Assembly: GCA_900548205.1 (NCBI GenBank)
Contig: URJS01000001.1
Span: 56,231-120,230, forward strand
Source of the DNA: an uncultured Roseburia sp.
Lineage (GTDB): Bacteria > Bacillota > Clostridia > Lachnospirales > Lachnospiraceae
Length of the DNA stretch: 64,000 bases
Reading direction: 5' to 3'
Shown here: piece after piece, positions 53,454 through 61,019 of the stretch
Layout: each line of letters begins with the position of its first letter
Numbering within the stretch: position 1 is the stretch's first letter
The notes under the pieces: model-generated
Database searches by the model: none
The model's input: the letters and a program-made list of their open reading frames with translations, nothing else
Told to the model about the DNA's origin: nothing
Position numbers and translations under genes: made by a program

Positions 53454-54587
53454 ATGAAGGTAAAAGAATTTTTTGAAGAATTAAAGTGTGATTTTTTTAC
53501 AGGCGTTCCGGATTCCATGCTGAGTTCTTTTTGTGATTATCTCATGCAATGGAAAGGTATATCTAACGAACATATCATAGCCGCAAATGAGGGGAATTGT
53601 GTGGGGTTGGCAACAGGCTACTATCTGTCTACGGGCAGAGTGCCGATTGTTTATCTGCAAAATAGTGGAATTGGCAATATTCTAAATCCTGTGGTTTCTC
53701 TCTTAAATGAAAAAATCTGTAGGATCCCATGTCTCTTTTTTGTAGGATGGAGAGGAGAGCCGGGGGTTGCAGATGAGCCCCAGCATAGATTTCAGGGGGA
53801 GATTACGCAGCAGATTCTTCAGGATATTGGTATAAAGACCTTTTTGATTGAAAGTTCTATTACGCAGGAAACATGGAGAGAACTTTTGGAGCAGACGGAT
53901 GAACTTCTGACAGATAAAAAACAGGTGGCTTTTATTTTTGTGAAAGGTTCGATTGAGTCAGAAAAGACAGCTTCCAATCAGAATTCTTATCAAATTGTAA
54001 GAGAAAAGGCGATTTCTGAAATTGTTAGCATTGCGTCAAATGATTTTTTTGTTGCATCTACGGGAAAAATTGCAAGGGAACTTTTTGCTGTCAGAGAGGC
54101 TGAAAACGGAAATCATGAGCGTGATTTTCTTACGGTTGGAGCGATGGGGCATTGTTCTTCGATTGCACTTGGAATTGCAATGCAGATGCCAAGTCATAGG
54201 ATTTGGTGTCTGGATGGTGACGGCGCTCTTTTGATGCACATGGGTTCTATGGCAGTCATTGGTGCTTCCGGTGTTAAAAATTTGGTTCATGTTGTATTTA
54301 ACAATGAAGCGCATGAGTCCGTTGGTGGATATCCTACTGTTATGGGGAGCGTGGATCTAAAAAAAGTAGCCGAAGGTGTGGGTTATCAAAAGGTATATAT
54401 CGTAGAATCGATGGAGCAGTTGCAGGCAGCTCTGTCTGAGATTCAAAATAACAGGGTATTATCGTTGCTGGAGATTCGGACTGCGATCGGTTCCAGAAAG
54501 GACTTAGGCAGACCGACCATTTCTCCCGAAGAAAATGTAAAGCAGTTTATGGCATGCTTACAAAAGGAAGCACAATCTTTCAAATAA
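53454..54587 (+). CDS. Phosphonopyruvate decarboxylase
   Basis: A 377-residue thiamine-diphosphate enzyme that decarboxylates phosphonopyruvate to phosphonoacetaldehyde, pulling the unfavourable mutase reaction forward. The N-terminal FFTGVPDSMLSSFCDYL and AANEGNCVGLATGYYL form the pyrimidine domain with the conserved Glu. Asp254-Gly-Asp256 (DGDGALL) and FNNEAHESVGG bind the diphosphate and Mg. Its partner is the mutase 2 bases upstream. No phosphonoacetaldehyde aminotransferase of the usual class V type is visible, so the next step is open. Confidence 0.92.
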   Translation: MKVKEFFEELKCDFFTGVPDSMLSSFCDYLMQWKGISNEHIIAANEGNCVGLATGYYLSTGRVPIVYLQNSGIGNILNPVVSLLNEKICRIPCLFFVGWRGEPGVADEPQHRFQGEITQQILQDIGIKTFLIESSITQETWRELLEQTDELLTDKKQVAFIFVKGSIESEKTASNQNSYQIVREKAISEIVSIASNDFFVASTGKIARELFAVREAENGNHERDFLTVGAMGHCSSIALGIAMQMPSHRIWCLDGDGALLMHMGSMAVIGASGVKNLVHVVFNNEAHESVGGYPTVMGSVDLKKVAEGVGYQKVYIVESMEQLQAALSEIQNNRVLSLLEIRTAIGSRKDLGRPTISPEENVKQFMACLQKEAQSFK

Positions 54588-54653
54588 ATTTTAAAGATTT
54601 CTTCGTCCCAATGTCGAATTTTGTTGATAAATTTGCGTTTGTAGTGAAAAAAG

Positions 54654-54682
54654 TTGAATTTGCCGGTTCTTCGTGATAAAAT
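54654..54682 (+). promoter_or_regulatory. Sigma-A promoter before the winged-helix gene
   Basis: TTGAAT (54654-54659) and TAAAAT (54677-54682), 17-base spacer, about 27 bases before the TTG start. It sits in the 121-base gap after the phosphonate genes. Confidence 0.65.
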
Positions 54683-54708
54683 AGGACAAAAGAAAAGGTT
54701 TCCAGTAT

Positions 54709-55041
54709 TTGGAATTTACCTTGGAAGTTTATTGGGGTAAGTTTAGAATCACATATTATGAAAGGGACGAAAGACAAGTGAAGGATGAGGTATTTTTAGA
54801 CAATCTCCCGCGTACTGCAAATCAGATTTTGAATGTTTTATGGAGCAGGAACAGGGCGATGGCAGTAGGAGAACTGGTGGAACGGGTCAATGCAGAATAC
54901 AAGATCAATCTGGAGCGGAGAGAGCTGCAAAAGTTCATAAAATTACTTGTGAGTGCGGAATACATAGAAGCAAAGAGGCGCGGACTGCATATTTACTATC
55001 AGACGTTGGGATTAGAGTATGCGGCAGAATGTATTCAGTAA
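54709..55041 (+). CDS. Small winged-helix protein, BlaI/MecI-like
   Basis: A 110-residue protein. Residues 33-100 (TANQILNVLWSRNRAMAVGELVERVN, then a second helix and RRGLHIYYQ wing) resemble the winged helix of penicillinase-repressor-type regulators. The first 30 residues form a beta-rich extension. The start is uncertain: TTG 54709 has AAAAGG 10 bases upstream; GTG 54778 would give an 87-residue protein. It has its own promoter and terminator. Possible local regulator, target unknown. Confidence 0.5.
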   Translation: MEFTLEVYWGKFRITYYERDERQVKDEVFLDNLPRTANQILNVLWSRNRAMAVGELVERVNAEYKINLERRELQKFIKLLVSAEYIEAKRRGLHIYYQTLGLEYAAECIQ

Positions 55042-55056
55042 GTTGATAGGGGGAAC

Positions 55057-55096
55057 ACGGATGCGTGGCAGAGTTTTTCTGTCAGCATCCGTTTTT
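55057..55096 (+). terminator. Terminator, first of a near-identical pair
   Basis: ACGGATGC pairs with GCATCCGT, and TGGCAGA with TCTGTCA inside, followed by TTTT. The sequence is repeated almost exactly at 55926-55968, across the MntA-HepT genes. Confidence 0.9.
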
Positions 55097-55098
55097 AC

Positions 55099-55135
55099 TG
55101 ACATAAGAGTGGCTCGCGAAGCATGCCGCTCGTTG
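55099..55135 (+). repeat. Dispersed 37-base palindromic repeat, copy 2
   Basis: Matches copy 1 (20899-20935) at 34 of 37 bases. Differences are C/T, A/G and G/A, all transitions. One of them (GAGTGGC with GCCGCTC) keeps pairing as a wobble. Like copy 1, it starts within a few bases of a terminator hairpin. Confidence 0.75.
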
Positions 55136-55235
55136 TTATATTGCAGAAAATAGAGACTGATGCGAAAAGCCGGGGGCAGAGACTTGCATCTACGAATGAA
55201 ATGCCGTAAACTGATAGGGAATGCGGAGGAATACA

Positions 55236-55508
55236 ATGACAGTAGATGAGATCATTGAGCAGGTGACTGCCATTTGCAAAAGAAATCATGTGGAACATTT
55301 GGCGCTCTTTGGCTCTTATGCAAAGGGAACGGCGACAGAGTACAGCGATATAGATTTTATCGTATATGGTTCGGTCGATATGGAGCGGCTGAAGGAGCAG
55401 GTGGACGAGATTATGACTCTGAAAAAGATAGATTTATTTGAATATGATTTATGTCAAAGCAGCTATCTAAAGGAGGATATGGAGCGGTATGGAAAGAAAA
55501 TCTATTAA
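55236..55508 (+). CDS. mntA: MntA-type antitoxin nucleotidyltransferase
   Basis: A 90-residue minimal nucleotidyltransferase with the motif GS(X)10DxD: Gly26-Ser27, Asp38, Asp40. This is the MntA signature of type VII toxin-antitoxin systems, where the enzyme adds AMP groups to the HEPN toxin and silences it. ATG 55236 follows GGAGGA. It overlaps the HEPN gene by 20 bases. Here the antitoxin gene comes first. Confidence 0.88.
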   Translation: MTVDEIIEQVTAICKRNHVEHLALFGSYAKGTATEYSDIDFIVYGSVDMERLKEQVDEIMTLKKIDLFEYDLCQSSYLKEDMERYGKKIY

Positions 55509-55893
55509 CAGATACCGAAGCTTTTGCAAAAGCTTGGAAAATTTGGGAGAGGCAAGAGAAAGAAGCCCGCAGGATAAATTTGTATTGAGTGGAACGGCGC
55601 AGATGTTTAATTTATCCTTTGATTTATCGTGGAAAGTGATGAAGGATATTATCAGGGAATTTCATGGTGTGCCGGAATATCCGACCGGTTCGCCGAGAGA
55701 AACGCTTCGGATTGCCCGCAGTGTCGGATTGATTGAGGATGATTTGTGGGTGGAGATGCTTAGAGTAAGAAATAACTTAGCGCATGATTATGATGGGGAG
55801 CTCGCACTCAAATATTTTCAGGACATCCTGCAGAAATATGAGGGGCTGATGAGGTGTTTTTGTGAGCGGGCATCCGAATATTACGAATGTTAA
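55489..55893 (+). CDS. hepT: HepT-type HEPN toxin ribonuclease
   Basis: A 134-residue all-helical HEPN protein with the RX4HXY motif Arg94-Asn-Asn-Leu-Ala-His99-Asp-Tyr101. It belongs to the HI0074-like group, first described as nucleotidyltransferase substrate-binding proteins and now known as the toxin half of HepT-MntA, an RNase whose Tyr is AMPylated by MntA. The start lies inside mntA (20-base overlap). The pair is followed at once by the second of two near-identical terminators. Confidence 0.88.
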   Translation: MERKSINRYRSFCKSLENLGEARERSPQDKFVLSGTAQMFNLSFDLSWKVMKDIIREFHGVPEYPTGSPRETLRIARSVGLIEDDLWVEMLRVRNNLAHDYDGELALKYFQDILQKYEGLMRCFCERASEYYEC

Positions 55894-55925
55894 ATGTGTT
55901 GTGTGGAGGATAAATAAGAGGGAGC

Positions 55926-55968
55926 ACGGATGCGTGGCAGAGTTTTGCTGCCGGCATCCGTTTTTTTG
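55926..55968 (+). terminator. Terminator, second of a near-identical pair
   Basis: ACGGATGC pairs with GCATCCGT, with GGCAG/CTGCC inside, followed by TTTTTTTG. It shares nearly the whole sequence with 55057-55096, including the CACGGATGCGTGGCAGAGTT left half. Confidence 0.92.
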
Positions 55969-55980
55969 CAAAGCTTTTGC

Positions 55981-56009
55981 TTAAAAAACAGAGGAATTCG
56001 TGCTATAAT
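55981..56009 (+). promoter_or_regulatory. Promoter before the glycosyltransferase pair
   Basis: TATAAT at 56004-56009 with TTAAAA 17 bases upstream (55981-55986). The -35 is weak. The start codon is about 48 bases downstream. Confidence 0.5.
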
Positions 56010-56056
56010 AAGTAGAATGCCGTGTTTTGAGAAGTGAAGGAGAGAAAAGGACAAGC

Positions 56057-57292
56057 ATGAAAAAAACGATTATTTATTTTGTGGGTGTTTATGATACGCT
56101 TGATTTATTTACGCAGGAATTAAAAAATGCGTTTGAGGAAATGGGCTATGGCTCATTTGTGTATGATGCGGTGCGGGAGGCGGAGAGTAAGGCGGCGTTG
56201 ATTGGACGGTTGGATGACGCAGCTCGTGCAAAGAAAGCGGGAGAGTCGGAACAGGAAACGTTTGCCTGTGTGACATTTAACAACCTCGGATATAATTTGA
56301 GTCTTTCGGACGGAGGCAACCTCTGGGAGGTCTATGATATTCCATACATAAACATTTTGATGGATCATCCGTTTCATTACGAAAAGCCGTTGCGCCTTGC
56401 ACCGAAAACCGCAGCGGTACTCTGCACGGATCGCAGGCATGTGGCGTATCTCCGGCGTTATTTTAAAAATATTCTGCGGACAGACTTTTTGCCCCATGCG
56501 GGTGTGGGGCTTGGCGGCAGACGCAAGCCTCTTTCCGACCGCAGTATTGATATTCTCTATGCCGGTGCGCTTCCGATCTACACAGTTGCCAAAATGATCC
56601 CAGACCTTAGCTCCATTCCGGAGGTGGATGGACAGGAGCTTGCGCAGGAGGTTCTTGCGGAGCTTGTGCGTCATCCCAGTCGCACGACGGAGGAGGTTAT
56701 TGAGGAATATGTTAGGGACAAATGCAGCGAGCTGCCGGACGCCCGTATGCAGGAGCTGGTCGTGCAGATGCGCTTTCTGGATTCCTACGCGACCTCTTTT
56801 TTTCGGGAGCAGGCGGTGCGTATTTTAGTGGAAAGCGGCATTCGCGTGACGGCATACGGCACGGGCTGGGATCAATGTGAGTGGAGCGGCAATCCCTATT
56901 TGGATTATCGCGGAAAGGTACTGGCACCGGACATTCTTCCTTTAATGAATGATTCCAAAATTGTTCTGAATACGATGACATGGTTTAAGGCGGGAGCACA
57001 TGATAGGATATTTAACGGAATGCTTGCGGGGGCGGTGGTTGTCACTGACGATTCGGAATACCTGCGTGAGGAGTTTCGTGACGGACGGGAGCTGGTGATG
57101 TTCTCCTTAAACGATATGCAGGAATTGCCAAAGCGCGTGTTTGAGATTTTTGGAGACTTAAATAAGGCGCAGGAGCTGGCAGATCGCGGTTTTTTGGCGG
57201 CAAAGGAGCTTCACACTTGGAAAAGCAGGGCAAAATATATAAGGGAGAAGAATTTTTATGCGGATATTAATGTATCGGTGGAAAGCATATAA
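56057..57292 (+). CDS. CgeB-type glycosyltransferase, first of a pair
   Basis: A 411-residue GT-B-fold protein. ATG 56057 follows GGAGAGAAAAGG. The C-terminal half has the Glyco_trans_1_2 pattern: VTAYGTGWDQCEW, YRGKVLAPDILPLMNDSKI, then HDRIFNGMLAGAVVVTDDSEYL. The N-terminal half (FNNLGYNLS, ILMDHPFHYEKP) resembles the acceptor-side domain of CgeB/DUF3880 proteins. No membrane segment. Overlaps the next glycosyltransferase by 35 bases, so the two are co-produced. Likely adds sugars to the flagellar or surface glycan. Confidence 0.8.
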   Translation: MKKTIIYFVGVYDTLDLFTQELKNAFEEMGYGSFVYDAVREAESKAALIGRLDDAARAKKAGESEQETFACVTFNNLGYNLSLSDGGNLWEVYDIPYINILMDHPFHYEKPLRLAPKTAAVLCTDRRHVAYLRRYFKNILRTDFLPHAGVGLGGRRKPLSDRSIDILYAGALPIYTVAKMIPDLSSIPEVDGQELAQEVLAELVRHPSRTTEEVIEEYVRDKCSELPDARMQELVVQMRFLDSYATSFFREQAVRILVESGIRVTAYGTGWDQCEWSGNPYLDYRGKVLAPDILPLMNDSKIVLNTMTWFKAGAHDRIFNGMLAGAVVVTDDSEYLREEFRDGRELVMFSLNDMQELPKRVFEIFGDLNKAQELADRGFLAAKELHTWKSRAKYIREKNFYADINVSVESI

Positions 57293-58439
57293 TTACAGAG
57301 ATATTGAGCAGACCTTTTTGCTGCTCGGTCATACGGTGGATAACATCGAGCAGGAGCTTGGAAGCTATGATGTGAGTCCGGAATTTGAGCAGGTGATCGA
57401 GCGTAAGATCAAGGAAAATCAATACGATATGGTGTTTACGGTCAATTATTTTCCCTTGATTTCCAATGTCTGTCAGCGCGCGGGGATCAAATATGTGTCA
57501 TGGACCTGTGATAATCCGCTGATCAGCATGTATCATACATCGGTATTTCACAGTTGCAATTATATTTTTACCTTTGATAAGACGAATTATCTGGAGTTTC
57601 GCGGGATGGGCGTTAAGCATATCTGGTATCTGCCGCTGGCGGTCGATGTTGACAGGCTTGACGACATTATGGAGCGGTCGGATGACATCATGAAATACCG
57701 GGGAGACGTAGCGTTTGTAGGAAGCCTCTACGAGCGCAACTCCTATGATAAGCTGAAAAATCGTCTGTCGGAATATCTGCGTGGATATTTTGATGCCGTG
57801 ATGGAGGCGCAGCTCAATATCAGCGGTGCAAATATTGTAGAGCTGATGCTGACGGCAGATATTTTAAGTCAGCTTCAGGAATATTTTACGCTGGAAAAAT
57901 CAGAGGATTCTTTCTCCGATCTGGGGCTTATTTTCCAGACGACCGTGCTTGGCTTTAAAATTGCGGAAATTGAGCGCCGCAGGGCATTGATCGAGCTGTC
58001 GAAACATTATCGGATCAACGTTTACAGCAACAGTGATGTCAGCGACCTGATGCGTATCCGTTATTGCGGCTCTGTCGATTATTGGAGCGAGATGCCAAAG
58101 GTATTCCGGGCTTCAAAGATTAATTTGAACTTTACGATTCCAAACATCAAGAGCGGTATCCCGCTGCGTGTTTGGGATGTGCTGGGTTCCGGCGGCTTTT
58201 TGCTGACAAACTATCAGGCGGAGCTGCCGTACTTTTTTGAGGAAGGAAAAGATCTGGTGTGCTTCGACGGGATAGAGGATCTCTGTGAAAAAGTGGGATA
58301 TTATCTTAAGCACGAGGAGGAGCGCTGTGCGATTGCCGAGAGCGGCTATCAAAAGGTGAAAGAAACGCATTTTTATATAGAAAGAATCCGTACCATGCTC
58401 GCGCAGGTAGAAGAAGCAGAAAAAGAGGATGTATCTTAA
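57258..58439 (+). CDS. CgeB-type glycosyltransferase (DUF3880), second of a pair
   Basis: A 393-residue enzyme of the DUF3880/CgeB group. The N-terminal domain has MVFTVNYFPLIS and SWTCDNPLISMYH; the C-terminal GT domain has INVYSNSD, SKINLNFTIPNIKSGIPLRVWDVLGSGGFLLTNY split around residue 300. The start lies 35 bases inside the previous gene. The stop codon is inside the left arm of a 22-bp terminator stem. CgeB glycosylates spore-coat material in Bacillus; here the flagellar context suggests filament glycan extension. Confidence 0.85.
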   Translation: MRILMYRWKAYNYRDIEQTFLLLGHTVDNIEQELGSYDVSPEFEQVIERKIKENQYDMVFTVNYFPLISNVCQRAGIKYVSWTCDNPLISMYHTSVFHSCNYIFTFDKTNYLEFRGMGVKHIWYLPLAVDVDRLDDIMERSDDIMKYRGDVAFVGSLYERNSYDKLKNRLSEYLRGYFDAVMEAQLNISGANIVELMLTADILSQLQEYFTLEKSEDSFSDLGLIFQTTVLGFKIAEIERRRALIELSKHYRINVYSNSDVSDLMRIRYCGSVDYWSEMPKVFRASKINLNFTIPNIKSGIPLRVWDVLGSGGFLLTNYQAELPYFFEEGKDLVCFDGIEDLCEKVGYYLKHEEERCAIAESGYQKVKETHFYIERIRTMLAQVEEAEKEDVS

Positions 58440-58469
58440 AGCGGCTAGCTTTAAGATACATCCTCTTTT
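58421..58469. terminator. 22-bp bidirectional terminator
   Basis: AAAAGAGGATGTATCTTAAA-GC pairs perfectly with its complement at 58448-58469 around a 5-base loop (GGCTA). It contains the stop codon of the glycosyltransferase and part of the stop of the convergent FliD-like gene. Confidence 0.95.
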
Positions 58470-59766
58470 AGCAGTATTCGTCGAGCATCATGCCGGAGTA
58501 AGCGCAGGAGGCATAGGGAGCAGTAAAGTTATGCCCGGCAGGATTCTTGTAAGCGACGAGCAGCTTATCCACATAATTGAGCGGATTCATGGAAATCTCA
58601 GCGGCTTTCGCATTCAGGTCATCCTTAAAATGATTCAGCACCGAAAAGCATTCTGCCGCATCGGAGGCGGTGATGGAATTAAGCAAAAGATTGCGGTCAA
58701 TGGTGATCGCTCCGTCCTGATCGAGATTGAAGCCGTAGGATTCCAGCTCATTGCCGTAGGACTCCGCAACGCTTGCCATATCGCGGCGCAGCTTATCGGA
58801 TTGCTGCGGATTGTCGTAGTTGTGGCTGAGCGAGATCATATGATTATAGGCAGAAACAAGCGAGAAGATATTATCTGTGATCGCGTCCGTATCTGTCTTA
58901 AAACCGATCGATGTCTCGGTTCCTGCGGTATTTGTATTTTTAAATGTCAGGGCAAAAGACCTTCCGACCATAAACTGATTCGACAGGGAGGATTGCTCAT
59001 CTCCATTTAATAAAAAGGAAGCGTTGGAAGCTTTCGCCTCTACATGATCAATGCCGAGTACATGCATCGCCTTTCGGGAAGCCGCATCGTCTGCGGGCAT
59101 CAGTTCAAAAAGGTACTCCTCCCCTTCACTGTGACCCGTTTGCAGAGAAACGATGGAAACTGCGTTTTCTCCGGCTTCGTTTTGGACAAGCGAAGCGCGC
59201 AGACCTACATTTGCGGTATTGATAAGCCGCAGGAGCTTTTCCTGAATATCGAGATTCGTATCGGTGTCACCCACGGTATACTGAAACTCATAGGAATGAA
59301 AACTTGTTGTCAGATCAAAGCTATAGGCTCCGGGCTTTAGGTCACACTTACCGGGTGAGAGGTATGCGCCGAGATTCTGCTGCGGAGAAGCAAGCTGCTG
59401 CACCTGAACATGGAGCGGCAGAGGCGGAACGGTATCCTGCTCCTCGCCGATATATTCGGCGTCAACGATTGTTTCGTCAGAAGACTGCGCAAGCTTTTTT
59501 GAAAAAACGCTCTCAATGCCGCTGCCGGAATCGGAAAGCGAAGCGATCAGATTCTGGATCGAACGTGTCCGTTCCTTAATATCGATCGCAAAGCGTCCGG
59601 TGTCTTCGGAATATTTAATCATATAAAGAGGAGAATCTTTATTTGTCTTGACGATATTATGATAGACCTCACGCAGCTCGCTGTTTTTGTGCGTATCATA
59701 ACGTGACGCACCCAAAGGACGATAGGTGCTTAGATAATACTGATAGGCGCTGTCAATTACAGCCAT
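58468..59766 (-). CDS. FliD-like flagellar protein, orphan
   Basis: A 432-residue protein. The N-terminus (AVIDSAYQYYLSTY) lacks the SGLDTE hallmark of FliD, but the middle and C-terminal region (FALTFKNTNTAGTETSIGF, then ITDNIFSLVSAYNHMISL, ESYGFNLDQDGAITID) follow the FliD C-domain pattern. The end is unusual: FTAPYASCAYSGMMLDEYC, two Cys near the C-terminus. The start ATG (59764-59766) has a very strong AAAGGAGGGG. A sigma28-type promoter precedes it, which supports a late flagellar role. It might be an alternative cap or filament-associated protein. Family call moderate. Confidence 0.55.
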   Translation of the reverse strand: MAVIDSAYQYYLSTYRPLGASRYDTHKNSELREVYHNIVKTNKDSPLYMIKYSEDTGRFAIDIKERTRSIQNLIASLSDSGSGIESVFSKKLAQSSDETIVDAEYIGEEQDTVPPLPLHVQVQQLASPQQNLGAYLSPGKCDLKPGAYSFDLTTSFHSYEFQYTVGDTDTNLDIQEKLLRLINTANVGLRASLVQNEAGENAVSIVSLQTGHSEGEEYLFELMPADDAASRKAMHVLGIDHVEAKASNASFLLNGDEQSSLSNQFMVGRSFALTFKNTNTAGTETSIGFKTDTDAITDNIFSLVSAYNHMISLSHNYDNPQQSDKLRRDMASVAESYGNELESYGFNLDQDGAITIDRNLLLNSITASDAAECFSVLNHFKDDLNAKAAEISMNPLNYVDKLLVAYKNPAGHNFTAPYASCAYSGMMLDEYC

Positions 59767-59876
59767 GAAATCCCCTCCTTTCCTCCATGAAATTGTATCT
59801 GGGATTCTCTATGAAATAATCGGAAAGGTCTGCACTCCTCCGTGAGCACAGCCAAATGCGATTTTATACGCTTATA

Positions 59877-59904
59877 ATATCGGTCAGAAGTGTGGTTTTA
59901 TTTA
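59877..59904 (-). promoter_or_regulatory. Sigma28-type promoter of the FliD-like gene
   Basis: On the minus strand TAAA (59901-59904), 16 bases, then ACCGATAT (59877-59884), the same -10 as before flgM. It leaves a leader of about 105 bases. Confidence 0.7.
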
Positions 59905-59941
59905 GGGTAAAATGTAAAACTATGGTAAAAATAAAAAGTAG

Positions 59942-59970
59942 TTGACGCTGGTGGAGGATTATGCTATAGT
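59942..59970 (+). promoter_or_regulatory. Sigma-A promoter of the rpmG-secE-nusG operon
   Basis: TTGACG (59942-59947), 17 bases, TATAGT (59965-59970). The leader is about 80 bases and contains a T-rich stretch around 59993-60012. Confidence 0.85.
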
Positions 59971-60054
59971 AAACTCGCGATGGAAGTAGGTCTTTTTTTT
60001 ATGCCTTTTTTTAGGCTGTAAAAAGCACAAAGAAATTTAATGGAGGTGGAAGTT

Positions 60055-60204
60055 GTGCGCACAAAAATAACATTGGCATGTACCGAGTGTAAGAACCGTA
60101 ATTACAACATGACAAAAGACAAGAAAGCTCATCCGGACAGAATGGAAACCAAGAAGTACTGCAGATTCTGTAAGGGCCATACATTACACAAGGAAACCAA
60201 ATAG
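60055..60204 (+). CDS. rpmG: 50S ribosomal protein L33
   Basis: A 49-residue protein: RTKITLACTECKNRNY, then KKYCRFCKGHTLHKETK. Both zinc-binding CxxC pairs (CTEC and CRFC) are present, the zinc-type L33. The start is GTG 60055 after ATGGAGGTGG. Position before secE is usual in Firmicutes. Confidence 0.97.
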   Translation: MRTKITLACTECKNRNYNMTKDKKAHPDRMETKKYCRFCKGHTLHKETK

Positions 60205-60229
60205 ACTCTAGGAGCAAAGGGGTGAGAAG

Positions 60230-60439
60230 ATGGGAGAGACCGAGAACAAAGCTCAAAAGCAGAGCTTTTTTAAGGGCCTGTCGGCTGAATTTAAGAAGAT
60301 CATTTGGCCGGACAAAAAATCACTTGCAAAACAGACGACGGCAGTTGTTGTTGTTTCCGTAGTAATGGGTCTTGTAATCGCGCTTCTGGATTATGTGATT
60401 CAGTATGGCGTTGATTTCCTGATTGGTTTAAAGTTTTAG
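60230..60439 (+). CDS. secE: Preprotein translocase subunit SecE
   Basis: A 69-residue single-span subunit of SecYEG. The conserved FFKGLSAEFKKIIWPDKKSL amphipathic region is followed by one membrane segment (residues about 38-62). Usual position between rpmG and nusG. Confidence 0.96.
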   Translation: MGETENKAQKQSFFKGLSAEFKKIIWPDKKSLAKQTTAVVVVSVVMGLVIALLDYVIQYGVDFLIGLKF

Positions 60440-60457
60440 TGGAGGCATAGGTGATTT

Positions 60458-60976
60458 ATGGCAGAGGCACACTGGTATGTAGTTCATACCTACTCAGGAT
60501 ATGAGAATAAGGTAAAGGCGAACATTGACAAAACGATTGAAAACCGGCATCTGGAGGATCAGATCTTAGAGGTCCGCGTACCGATGCAGGAGGTCGTTGA
60601 AATGAAAAATGGCGCTAAGAAATCCGTATCAAAGAAAATGTTTCCGGGATACGTGCTTATCAATATGGTAATGAATGATGACACTTGGTACGTTGTCAGA
60701 AATACCCGTGGTGTTACCGGATTTGTAGGTCCGGGATCGAAGCCGGTACCGCTTAGCGATGCGGAAATGAGACCTTTGGGAATCAGGACGGAGGACGTTG
60801 CAGTTGACTTTGCGGAAGGAGACGCTGTTGTGGTGACGGGCGGTGTCTGGAAGGATACGGTCGGTGTGATCCAGACAATGAATCACAGTAAGCAGAGCGT
60901 AACGATCAACGTTGAACTTTTCGGCCGCGAAACGCCGGTAGAAATAAGTTTCGCAGATGTAAAGCTTATGAATTAA
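60458..60976 (+). CDS. nusG: Transcription termination/antitermination factor NusG
   Basis: A 172-residue protein with the N-terminal NGN domain (AHWYVVHTYSGYENKVK, FPGYVLINM, VRNTRGVTGFVG) and a C-terminal KOW domain (EGDAVVVTGGVWKDTVGVIQ). Couples RNA polymerase to ribosomes and pausing. Ends 43 bases before rplK. Confidence 0.98.
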   Translation: MAEAHWYVVHTYSGYENKVKANIDKTIENRHLEDQILEVRVPMQEVVEMKNGAKKSVSKKMFPGYVLINMVMNDDTWYVVRNTRGVTGFVGPGSKPVPLSDAEMRPLGIRTEDVAVDFAEGDAVVVTGGVWKDTVGVIQTMNHSKQSVTINVELFGRETPVEISFADVKLMN

Positions 60977-61019
60977 GCGAAGTGTATGACACTTATAACG
61001 AATTAAGGAGGCAATTCCA

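Noticed and set aside
55057..55968. Insertion sequence ends around the toxin-antitoxin pair
   Set aside because: The two repeats are direct, terminator-shaped, and no transposase lies between them. Kept as duplicated terminators.
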